Assembly (NCBI GenBank): GCA_030445875.1
Contig: JASUSX010000038.1
Span: 1 to 11,721, forward strand
Length of the DNA stretch: 11,721 nt
Source: Clostridia bacterium
Lineage (GTDB): Bacteria; Bacillota; DSM-521; Neomoorellales; Neomoorellaceae
Direction of reading: 5' to 3'
Below, piece after piece: positions 6,252-11,721 of the stretch. Under the pieces are notes generated by a model that saw only the letters and a program-made list of their open reading frames with translations, did not search any database and was not told the origin of the DNA. The position numbers and the translations under genes were made by a program. How positions within the stretch are numbered: the first letter of the stretch is position 1; every line of letters begins with the position of its first letter.

Positions 6252-6623
6252 ATGAAGATGCGGCGTTTCTTGCAGCGCAGGGTTTTGGGCAATAACAAAG
6301 GCTTTACCTTGCTGGAACTGCTGGCGGTCATCGCCCTGATCGGCATCCTGGCGGGGCTGATTGTGCCGCGGATTGCCAGCTCCCAGAGCGACGCCAAAAG
6401 TAAGACAGTTGAGGCCAATGTCCAGATGCTGCAGGCGGCAGTGGAAAGGTACTATTATGATAAGGGTAGTTATCCCACCGATGATGGGGATGAAAGTTGG
6501 ATTGACGATTTAGCCCCTTATATCGGTACCGATCCGGCTAAAATAAAGGCTACCGGGACTTACAGCCTGGAATCAAACACAAAAGATGGAGTAATAGTAG
6601 TAACAGTAAAGGGTACACCTTAA
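6252..6623 (+). CDS. Type IV prepilin / GspG-like major pilin
   Basis: A 123-residue pilin precursor. The class III leader is 17 residues, basic, and ends K-G. Cleavage is expected between Gly17 and Phe18, giving a mature start F-T-L-L-E with the essential Glu at +5, followed by a ~20-residue hydrophobic helix. The region T-V-E-A-N-V-Q-M-L-Q-A-A-V-E-R-Y-Y-Y-D-K-G-S-Y-P-T-D is the GspG/PilA-like amphipathic helix and turn. The C-terminal domain is small, with no cysteines. ATG 6252 is chosen because AAAGGAGG (6235-6242) sits 9 bases upstream; a longer in-frame start at 6204 would overlap pilC and spoil the leader. The 3' third of the gene is noticeably A+T-richer than its neighbours. As the best-translated and most GspG-like pilin here, it is the likely main fibre subunit. 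A prepilin peptidase is not in the window. Confidence 0.9.
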   Translation: MKMRRFLQRRVLGNNKGFTLLELLAVIALIGILAGLIVPRIASSQSDAKSKTVEANVQMLQAAVERYYYDKGSYPTDDGDESWIDDLAPYIGTDPAKIKATGTYSLESNTKDGVIVVTVKGTP

Positions 6624-6653
6624 TCATCTTTCCGGGAGACAGGGATCAGCAGC

Positions 6654-7199
6654 ATGGACGTTAGGGCGGCAAGGGGTTTTAGCCCGGCGGCAGGAGCAGG
6701 TTATGGTAAGGGTGCCCCTCCCGGGAGGCGGCCGCTGCCGGCCCGGGCCGGCTTCAGCCTGCTGGAGGTCCTGGCGGCCCTGGCCATCATGACGGTGAGC
6801 CTGGTGGCCCTGAGCGGCGTCTTCGGCAGCGGCCTGCGCCTCACCGGGGCGGCGCGGGACTCCCTGCTGGCCGCCGGCCTGGCCCAGGGGCGCCTGGAGG
6901 AACTGAAGGCCCTGGGGGTGGAAGGCATGCTGGACCTGCTGGTGGACGGCCGGCCCTACCTCCCGCCCCCGGAGGTAGCCGGCAGCGACGTTTTCACCCT
7001 GGAGGAAACCGCCCATGACCTGGAGGGGCGGCCCTTCACCCGCCTGGTGAAGGGCCAGTGGCTGGACGGGGGCGACCCGCCCCAGGTACCGCCGGCCACC
7101 CTTTTAAAGCTGGCGGTGACGGTGAGCTGGCCGGGGCGTACCGGGGTGCAGTCCCTCACCCTGGATACCCTCCTCGCCAAGCGGGGCGACCTCCGGTGA
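6654..7199 (+). CDS. Minor prepilin (PilV/GspI-like)
   Basis: A 181-residue precursor with a prepilin signal A-G | F-S-L-L-E-V-L-A-A-L-A-I-M. Glu is at +5 and the hydrophobic helix continues to about residue 55. S-L-L-A-A-G-L-A-Q-G-R-L-E-E-L-K is the sequence typical of PilV/GspI proteins after the helix. From ATG 6654 the leader would be 33 residues, much longer than its neighbours' and rich in Gly/Pro/Arg; no closer in-frame ATG or GTG was found, and the ribosome binding site is modest (AGGG at 6641-6644). The last codons overlap the GTG start of the next gene by 4 bases, which implies coupled translation. Minor pilins of this kind form the initiating tip complex or tune assembly. The pilin class is clear; the subtype is less so. 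Confidence 0.85.
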   Translation: MDVRAARGFSPAAGAGYGKGAPPGRRPLPARAGFSLLEVLAALAIMTVSLVALSGVFGSGLRLTGAARDSLLAAGLAQGRLEELKALGVEGMLDLLVDGRPYLPPPEVAGSDVFTLEETAHDLEGRPFTRLVKGQWLDGGDPPQVPPATLLKLAVTVSWPGRTGVQSLTLDTLLAKRGDLR

Positions 7200-7648
7200 A
7201 GCGGCAGGCGGGTTTTACCCTGCTGGAGGTGGTGGTAACCCTGGCCATCACGGCCCTCGTCCTCCTGCCCCTGGCCGGCCTGCTCCGGCAGGGGCTGGAT
7301 GCCTTTGCCACCGGGACGGACAGCATTTACCTCCAGGAGCGGCTGGCCCTGGCCCGGGACCGCTTCGGCCGCGAGGTGCGGCAGCACCCCCGGGCGACGG
7401 TTAAGGACGGCGGCCACACCCTGGTGCTGGAGGGTAACGGGCCGGCGGTGACCCTCACCCTGGCCCCGGCAGGGGAGGCGGCCATGCAACTCCTGGCGCA
7501 GCGGGAAGGCGGCCGGGAGGTCTGGCTGGAAAACGTGGTGGCCGGGGGTTTCCGGGCCGGGGCCGGAGGGAGCGTCAGCCTGGACCTTACCGCCCGGCGG
7601 GGCGGGGTCACCCTTACCCTGACCGCCACCGCCGGCGGGCGCAGGTAA
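7196..7648 (+). CDS. Minor prepilin (PilW/GspJ-like)
   Basis: A 150-residue precursor starting with GTG at 7196, which overlaps the previous TGA as GTGA. The leader is only six residues, V-K-R-Q-A-G, and cleavage before F-T-L-L-E-V-V-V-T-L-A-I gives Glu at +5. The post-helix pattern L-L-R-Q-G-L-D-A-F and R-L-A-L-A-R-D-R-F-G-R-E-V-R fits the GspJ/PilW group, where an ID-R-like segment follows the helix. The remainder is beta-rich, with a repetitive Thr/Leu tail. An in-frame ATG at 7058 would place 46 residues in front of the leader inside the upstream gene and is rejected. It is expected to join the other minor pilin and the PilX-like protein at the pilus tip. Confidence 0.85.
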   Translation: MKRQAGFTLLEVVVTLAITALVLLPLAGLLRQGLDAFATGTDSIYLQERLALARDRFGREVRQHPRATVKDGGHTLVLEGNGPAVTLTLAPAGEAAMQLLAQREGGREVWLENVVAGGFRAGAGGSVSLDLTARRGGVTLTLTATAGGRR

Positions 7649-7684
7649 AAGGAGGGCATTCCCGGGCAACGCCGGGGTGAATAG

Positions 7685-9049
7685 ATGAGCAGGAAAAATG
7701 CAGGCAGGGAGAATTATAACCGCCCCGGCAGCCGCAGTAGCCCGGCGGCGCCGGCTAACCGGACCGGCAACAGTTCCGGGGTGCGGCTCCTGCCGTGCCG
7801 GGGAGAGGTGGCGCCAGCCAGCCTTATAACCGGCAGTCCAGGGGTTCGCGTCCCCTCCGGCCGCAGGGGCGCGGTGCTGGATAACCGGGGTTCGGCCCTG
7901 GTGCTGGCCCTGGCGGCCCTGGCCCTGATGGCCGTCCTCGCCGTATCCCTGCTCCAGGTGGCCAACAACCGCTGGCTGGCCGGGAAGCGGGAGGAAAGCA
8001 GGCTGGTAGCGCGCTACCTGGCCGAGGCCGGCCTGGAGCGGGCGGTGGCCGAGGTGCGCCGGGACGTGACCTGGATGCCGCCCCTGGGAGTGCCCCAGGA
8101 GGTGGCCCCCGGCCGGGAGTACCGTTACGATTCCTGGCAGTGGGACAGCAGCAGCCGGGTTTTTCGCCTTACCAGCACCGGCCTGGTGGCCGGGCGGCCC
8201 CTTTTCAGCATCGCCGCCGAATTCAAGCCCAGTTTTACGCCCGGGGCCCTCAGTTACCTTTTACTGGCCGGGGACAGCATCGCGGTAGAGGGACTGGGCC
8301 TCAAGGTATCCCTGCCGCCGTTAATCGATATCCCCTCCTTTATTGACCTGGAGGGCCGCGTCCATGCCGGGAATAGCATCACCCTGCGCCACTTGATCGA
8401 GGAAAATGACATCCTGCGGGCGCTGGCTATGGCCATAGCCGGTACCGGCCTGGCTGAGATCAGCGGCCCGCCCCGGGTGGCTGCGGCCAGCACGGAGCGC
8501 AACGCCCCCGGGGATTTCCGGGGCTTTACCCCATTGCAAGTGGAAGACGCCGGCCCGGTGGCGCGGCCGCTGGTGAACCTGGATTATTACCGGCAGGCGG
8601 CGAAGGACTTCGGCACTTATTATAACGGGAACAAGACCATCTATACTGTTGCCGGCCGCGACAGCCTGGTCTTCGTGGAGGGGAACGCCCGGGTTTATTC
8701 CCTCTGGCGTAACAGCCTGGTCCTGGTAGCCGCGGGAGATGTCGAACTTACCAACCTTACCTTCTCCGGCACCCGGCGCCTGACCATCCTGGCCGGGGGC
8801 AATATTGAGGCGACGAATCTCGGCGGCACCGTTGAAGGCGTCTGGGTGGCGGGAGGCACTATCAGCGGCCTGAATTTGAGCCGCTTCAAGGGTGCCATGA
8901 TGGCCCGGACGATCGACCTTCACGGCGGCCTCCAGGGGATTTATGACGCCGGGGTAGTGAACGACATAGCCCCGGGTCTCTATTTTGAAGGTTCCGGGCC
9001 CCTGGCCGTAGCCGGCTGGACGGAGAAGAGCCGACCGCCGGGGCAGTAA
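7685..9049 (+). CDS. PilX-like pilus assembly protein with beta-repeat C-terminal region
   Basis: A 454-residue product from ATG 7685 (GGGGTGA at 7674-7680, 4 bases upstream), or 391 residues from GTG 7874 (AGGGG just before). The recognisable part begins at D-N-R-G-S-A-L-V-L-A-L-A-A-L, a PilX-type membrane helix without the pilin Glu+5, followed by A-R-Y-L-A-E-A-G-L-E-R-A, the PilX signature. The central part resembles PilX/PilW-linked proteins. Residues ~310-435 have short repeats with Gly and Asn turns (V-A-A-G-D-V, L-A-G-G-N-I, V-A-G-G-T-I), suggesting a stacked beta-solenoid like those of bactofilin-type or adhesin-like proteins. The first ~62 residues are Arg/Pro/Gly/Ser-rich with no domain, and they span a tRNA-like sequence (7818-7863), so the later start may be the true one. 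It lies between the minor pilins and pilM with short gaps (36 and 15 bases). Its likely role is a non-classical pilin-associated or tip protein. Confidence 0.75.
   Translation: MSRKNAGRENYNRPGSRSSPAAPANRTGNSSGVRLLPCRGEVAPASLITGSPGVRVPSGRRGAVLDNRGSALVLALAALALMAVLAVSLLQVANNRWLAGKREESRLVARYLAEAGLERAVAEVRRDVTWMPPLGVPQEVAPGREYRYDSWQWDSSSRVFRLTSTGLVAGRPLFSIAAEFKPSFTPGALSYLLLAGDSIAVEGLGLKVSLPPLIDIPSFIDLEGRVHAGNSITLRHLIEENDILRALAMAIAGTGLAEISGPPRVAAASTERNAPGDFRGFTPLQVEDAGPVARPLVNLDYYRQAAKDFGTYYNGNKTIYTVAGRDSLVFVEGNARVYSLWRNSLVLVAAGDVELTNLTFSGTRRLTILAGGNIEATNLGGTVEGVWVAGGTISGLNLSRFKGAMMARTIDLHGGLQGIYDAGVVNDIAPGLYFEGSGPLAVAGWTEKSRPPGQ
7818..7863 (+). other. tRNA-3'-half-like sequence (probable tRNA remnant)
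   Basis: Read as tRNA positions 27-72, the segment gives an anticodon loop CTTATAA (7823-7829, anticodon UAU), the 3' side of the anticodon stem CCGGC, a 5-base variable loop AGTCC, a perfect T-arm AGGGG-TTCGCGT-CCCCT (7840-7856) and an acceptor-like CCGGCCG (7857-7863). All spacings are canonical. The 5' side of the anticodon stem does not pair properly, no matching 7-bp 5' acceptor strand lies at the right distance, and there is no CCA. It is therefore not a working tRNA. It may be the relic of integration at a tRNA 3' end, or a coincidence in G+C-rich DNA. Confidence 0.35.
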
Positions 9050-9064
9050 GAAAGGGGAGGCACC

Positions 9065-9967
9065 ATGCTTGGCCTGGTGGTAGACAGCCGGGAGTGCACC
9101 TGGGTGCGGGTGCACAAAAAGAGAGAACGGCGGCGGGTGGAGTCCTATGGCTCCTGCCCGACCCCGGCGGGAGCGGTGCAAAACGGCATCGTCCGCGACC
9201 CGGCCGACCTGGGCGCGGCCCTGAAGGCGGCCTTGCGGCCGGCGCGGTTTTACCGGGAAGAGGTGGCGGTATGCCTGAGCGGGTTGCAGTTTTTCGTGCG
9301 TTCTTTTAGCCTGCCCGGCTTAAAACCCCGCGACCTGGCCCGGGCGGTGAGCTATAAGGTGGCCGCCGAAGTCCCCATCCCCCTGGAAGACCTGGCGGTA
9401 GATTACCGGCTGCCGCCCGGTGCCGGCGGAGAAATTGTGGCGGTGGTCACCCGGCGTACCAACCTGCAGCAGCTGGTGCTGGCCCTCAAACTGGCGGGGT
9501 TGACGCCGCGGGTTATTGATATTGAGCCCTATTGCCTGCTCAGGGCGGCCACCGGTCGCCAGGACGACGGCCGCGGGGCGACGGCCATCCTCTCCCTGAA
9601 CCGGGAGTCACCCCAGTTCAGTTTCTTCCTGGATGGCATCCTGCGTTTCCACCGTTTTTTACCCGCCAACCACGCCGTCACCGGCCAGGAGGCAGGGTTC
9701 TGGCCGGGCGTGGCCCCTGAGCTGGGGCGCTCCCTGGCGTTTTGCCGGCAGGAGTTTTATCGCACCGGCGCCATCCGGGTCCTGGTTACCGGGATACCGC
9801 TCCCGCCGGAAATCAGCGCCACCCTGGAAAACCAGGCGGCAGCACCGCCGGCCTACCTGACCATGGTGGAGGGTGTAGAACTTTCTCCCTCCTTACCGGC
9901 CGGCGCTGCGGCCGAACTGGCCGCCGGCTGGGCCGCGGCCCTGGGCCTGGCCCTGCGCCGGGGGTGA
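9065..9967 (+). CDS. pilM: Type IV pilus assembly protein PilM, with degenerate nucleotide-binding motifs
   Basis: A 300-residue cytoplasmic, actin-like protein that docks on the N-terminus of PilN at the membrane. Family features are V-A-V-C-L-S-G-L-Q-F-F-V-R-S-F-S-L-P-G-L (residues ~67-86), the segment S-Y-K-V-A-A-E-V-P-I-P-L-E-D-L-A-V-D-Y (~96-114), I-D-I-E-P-Y (~151-156) and the C-terminal G-L-A-L-R. ATG 9065 follows GGGGAGG. PilM proteins usually carry G-L-D-I-G-S-S near the N-terminus and a second D-I-G box in the second lobe. Here these read G-L-V-V-D-S-R (3-9) and I-L-S-L-N-R-E (175-181), so the conserved Asp and Gly residues are gone and ATP binding is doubtful. It is also about 50 residues shorter than usual. 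pilN starts 5 bases after its stop, as in other pil operons. The identity rests on both pattern and position. Confidence 0.85.
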   Translation: MLGLVVDSRECTWVRVHKKRERRRVESYGSCPTPAGAVQNGIVRDPADLGAALKAALRPARFYREEVAVCLSGLQFFVRSFSLPGLKPRDLARAVSYKVAAEVPIPLEDLAVDYRLPPGAGGEIVAVVTRRTNLQQLVLALKLAGLTPRVIDIEPYCLLRAATGRQDDGRGATAILSLNRESPQFSFFLDGILRFHRFLPANHAVTGQEAGFWPGVAPELGRSLAFCRQEFYRTGAIRVLVTGIPLPPEISATLENQAAAPPAYLTMVEGVELSPSLPAGAAAELAAGWAAALGLALRRG

Positions 9968-9972
9968 GAGGA

Positions 9973-10578
9973 ATGACTGTTCCCGAATTTAACCTTTTCC
10001 ATCGCGACCTGCTGCCGGCCAGCCCCTGGCGGACTTACCGGGAGCAGATCCTGGTGATCCTGGTGGCCGTGGTCATCCTGGCGTCGGGGTGGTATATTAC
10101 CTTACGCTCCCTGGCGGCAGCCAGAACCGAACAGGCAGCCCTGGCCGCATCCTACCAGGTGCTGCGGGGAAAGCTGGAGGCGGGGATGGCCAATGCCAGG
10201 CTGGCCGCCGATCTGCGCCAGCGCCAGGAGCTGGTGGGCCGGTTGCAGGGCCAGGCCTGGTCCCAGTACCTGGCCCGGCTGCAGGAACTGGCGGCAGGAA
10301 CAGGGGTGGCGCTGCGCGGGATCACCCTGCAAAAGGGGGTACTTACCGTCAAGGTGGCGGCTCCCGGCCTGAAGGCGGCGGTTCCTTTCCTTAGCTCCTT
10401 AAGCCGGGAGACACCTTTCCGGGAATACAAATTACTGGAGATAACGGCTGCCGGCAGGGACGGGCAGGCCGGGATGCCGGGTGAATACCTGGAATTGACG
10501 GTAGAAATCCAGCCCGGCAGCAGCTCGGGAGGTAATAGCAATGCCCAGGTTGCACCTGGCCTGGACGGCCAGGGATAA
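9973..10578 (+). CDS. pilN: Type IV pilus alignment-complex protein PilN
   Basis: A 201-residue bitopic inner-membrane protein with a short cytosolic N-terminus, one membrane helix near residues 26-44, then an extracytoplasmic coiled-coil stretch (~45-95, rich in Ala, Arg, Gln and Leu) and a compact alpha/beta ferredoxin-like domain. PilN normally opens with I-N-L-L-P, which inserts into PilM. Here the opening is F-N-L-F-H-R-D-L-L-P, as if the motif carried four to five extra residues. ATG 9973 follows GGGGTGAGAGGA at the pilM stop. Longer in-frame starts lie inside pilM and are not credible. The last 38 bases overlap pilO. PilN pairs with PilO through the coiled coils and carries the pilus signal across the membrane. 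Assignment is from topology, motif and gene order. Confidence 0.85.
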   Translation: MTVPEFNLFHRDLLPASPWRTYREQILVILVAVVILASGWYITLRSLAAARTEQAALAASYQVLRGKLEAGMANARLAADLRQRQELVGRLQGQAWSQYLARLQELAAGTGVALRGITLQKGVLTVKVAAPGLKAAVPFLSSLSRETPFREYKLLEITAAGRDGQAGMPGEYLELTVEIQPGSSSGGNSNAQVAPGLDGQG

Positions 10579-11161
10579 ACAGGAGGCCAGGCGCCAGGCC
10601 TGGTGGTTGACGGCCGCCGCGGTAGCCCTGCTCTTTTACCTGGGCTGGCATTACCTGGTCGAACCCCCGTATCGTTCCCTGCAGGCAGCCCGCGCGGCCA
10701 TGGCCGGCACCAGGTTGCAGGTGGAAGAATACCGGTTGAGGTTACAAAATGATGCCCCGGCCGTCCCGCCCGCGGATCTCAACTCCCGGATAGCGGCCAT
10801 GGACGCCTACTTCGGCCGTGAAGCCGGCTGGGACAGCCTGGTGGACGAACTGGCTGCGGCCGTCGCCGCCAGCGGCCTGCGTATCCTCCAGGCCAGTTTC
10901 GGCCCGGAGGAAATGGCCGCCAGCTATTCTACCCGCAAGGCGGCTTTTGTCCTGGAGGGCAGCGGCAGCGCCGCCCTGGAGTTACTGCGCCGCCTGGAGA
11001 ATTTTCCCCGGCTGGTGCGGGTGGAGGGAGCCACCCTGGATTTCGGGCCGGCGACGGCCCAGCAATTGCAGTTAAGCCTTTTCCGCTGGACTGGTGCGGC
11101 AAGGGCGAAGGAGGTGCGCCCCGGTGCCGGAACAGCGACGCCTGGGGGAAATGCTCATTGA
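10541..11161 (+). CDS. pilO: Type IV pilus alignment-complex protein PilO
   Basis: A 206-residue bitopic membrane protein. The cytosolic start is basic, the membrane helix lies near residues 22-40, a coiled-coil region (~45-70) follows, then P-P-A-D-L-N-S-R-I-A-A-M and a ferredoxin-like periplasmic-side domain ending in Q-L-S-L-F-R-W. The pattern of helix, coiled coil, L-V-D-E-L-A-A-A-V-A-A-S-G-L-R-I and F-V-L-E-G-S-G fits PilO. ATG 10541 is set by GGGAGG at 10527-10532, 8 bases upstream, inside the end of pilN. The C-terminal tail after the domain is Ala/Gly/Arg-rich and appears to exist mainly because the next gene starts inside it. PilO dimerises with PilN and links to PilM; in this Gram-positive-type setting no PilP or PilQ is expected. 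Confidence 0.85.
   Translation: MPRLHLAWTARDKQEARRQAWWLTAAAVALLFYLGWHYLVEPPYRSLQAARAAMAGTRLQVEEYRLRLQNDAPAVPPADLNSRIAAMDAYFGREAGWDSLVDELAAAVAASGLRILQASFGPEEMAASYSTRKAAFVLEGSGSAALELLRRLENFPRLVRVEGATLDFGPATAQQLQLSLFRWTGAARAKEVRPGAGTATPGGNAH
11108..11116 (+). promoter_or_regulatory. Strong ribosome binding site deciding the pilB start
   Basis: AAGGAGGTG is almost a full complement of the 16S rRNA tail and lies 7 bases before GTG 11124. That start supplies the residues R-L-G-E-M-L that open the conserved N-terminal domain. The in-frame ATG at 11151 would cut the motif in half. Confidence 0.8.
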
Positions 11162-11721
11162 GCGGCATATTTTAAGTGCCGCCGACCTGCAAAGGGCCCT
11201 GCAGCAGCAGAAGCAGACGGGCCAGCGCCTGGGGGAAATACTGCAGCAGCAAGGACTCATCAGCGAAGAACAATTGCTGCGGTTCCTCGAGGAACAACTG
11301 GGCGTGGCGCGGGTGTCCCTGGCGGAAATAGAACCGGCGGCGGAAGCCCTGGCCCTCCTGCCTTCCCAGGTAGCCAGGCGCTACCAGTTAATGCCCCTGG
11401 AGAAGAAGGGCGACCGGCTGGTGGTGGCCACGGCGGATCCCTTAAACCTGGCAGCTATGGACGAAATTTTTGTCTCCACCGGCTTGATGGCCAGCCCCGT
11501 CTTGGCCCTGCAGGGAGAGATCCGGCGGGCGATTGACAAGTACTACAGCACCCCGGCGGTGTTCCCGGCAGCGCCGGAGGCAGGCGCGGCCACGGGCGAT
11601 GGGGAACAAACGGCGGCCGACGGGGGACCGGTGGCCCGCCTGGTGGATGCTATCCTGGAACGGGCCATTGCGGCCGGGGCGAGCGACATCCATATTATTC
11701 CCCAGGAAAAAACCCTGGAAG
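11124..11721 (+). CDS. pilB: Type IV pilus assembly ATPase PilB (GspE family), N-terminal part, 3' end outside window
   Basis: The first 199 codons of the hexameric ATPase that drives pilin polymerisation from the cytoplasm. Residues ~6-150 form the MshEN/T2SSE_N domain, with the doubled motif R-L-G-E-M-L-I-E-R ... R-L-G-E-I-L-Q-Q-Q-G-L-I-S-E-E-Q-L, then Y-Q-L-M-P-L-E-K-K-G-D-R-L-V-V-A-T-A-D-P-L-N-L. Some MshEN domains bind c-di-GMP; whether this one does cannot be judged here. An Ala/Gly-rich linker leads into P-V-A-R-L-V-D-A-I-L-E-R-A-I-A-A-G-A-S-D-I-H-I, the conserved start of the ATPase N2 domain. The Walker A, Asp and His boxes and Walker B lie beyond the edge. The start is GTG 11124, overlapping pilO by 38 bases. 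Assignment is firm; pilB is preferred to gspE because of pilM, pilN and pilO upstream. Confidence 0.92.
   Translation, partial: MPEQRRLGEMLIERHILSAADLQRALQQQKQTGQRLGEILQQQGLISEEQLLRFLEEQLGVARVSLAEIEPAAEALALLPSQVARRYQLMPLEKKGDRLVVATADPLNLAAMDEIFVSTGLMASPVLALQGEIRRAIDKYYSTPAVFPAAPEAGAATGDGEQTAADGGPVARLVDAILERAIAAGASDIHIIPQEKTLE

Noticed and set aside
7782..7865. Complete functional tRNA gene
   Set aside because: TGCGGC and GCCGCA can pair at the ends, but that shifts the acceptor by two bases relative to the T-arm, the D- and anticodon arms do not fold correctly, and there is no CCA.
6956..9181. Long minus-strand open frames opposite the minor pilins and the PilX-like gene (6956-7669 and 8321-9181)
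   Set aside because: These are shadows of G+C-rich plus-strand genes. Their products are Pro/Gly/Arg/Gln-rich without domains, and no ribosome binding sites fit.
11151..11721. pilB start at ATG 11151
   Set aside because: It loses R-L-G-E, the start of the conserved MshEN motif, and ignores the AAGGAGGTG that is placed for GTG 11124.
1..11721. CRISPR array, insertion sequence or transposase, rRNA
   Set aside because: No regularly spaced 25-40 base repeats, no transposase motifs and no rRNA-like stretch were seen on either strand.

Overview
The window comes from a G+C-rich bacterium, most likely a thermophilic Gram-positive clostridium of the Moorella/Desulfotomaculum kind. The evidence is an S-layer-anchored clostripain-type protease, strong Gram-positive-style ribosome binding sites, and a type IV pilus operon of the Firmicute type. 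The genus is an inference from gene content and composition, not a recognised match. Every supported gene is on the + strand.

Left part (1-4744): the C-terminal half of a NarL/DegS-type sensor histidine kinase (its phospho-acceptor His is at the very edge), then a large secreted cysteine protease with three C-terminal S-layer-homology repeats, then a NarL-type response regulator that ends after its receiver domain and has no DNA-binding output domain. The protease gene is clearly more A+T-rich than its surroundings, most of all in its first two thirds. It sits between a kinase and a regulator that would normally be adjacent. A ~60-bp element made of a long near-perfect inverted repeat occurs twice, 25 bases after the kinase stop and again starting inside the regulator's stop codon. 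The first copy is followed by T6 and looks like an intrinsic terminator. The second lies 5 bases after two tandem A_AAA_AAG heptamers, an arrangement that resembles a -1 frameshift signal.

Right part (5015-11721): one tightly packed type IV pilus (or type II secretion-like) assembly operon. The order is pilC (platform protein), a major-type prepilin, two minor prepilins, a PilX-like protein, pilM, pilN, pilO and the start of the assembly ATPase pilB, which runs off the window. Junctions are short or overlapping (4 bases between the minor pilins; 38 bases for both pilN/pilO and pilO/pilB). The expected logic is that PilM, PilN and PilO form the inner-membrane alignment complex, PilC and PilB drive pilin polymerisation, and the pilins form the fibre. 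PilM has lost the usual actin-like nucleotide-binding motifs.

Noncoding points of interest are the 270-base gap before pilC (repeat element, two perfect hairpins, and a CACCTC-type heptanucleotide array also found before the response regulator) and a tRNA-3'-half-like sequence lying in the 5' end of the PilX-like reading frame.
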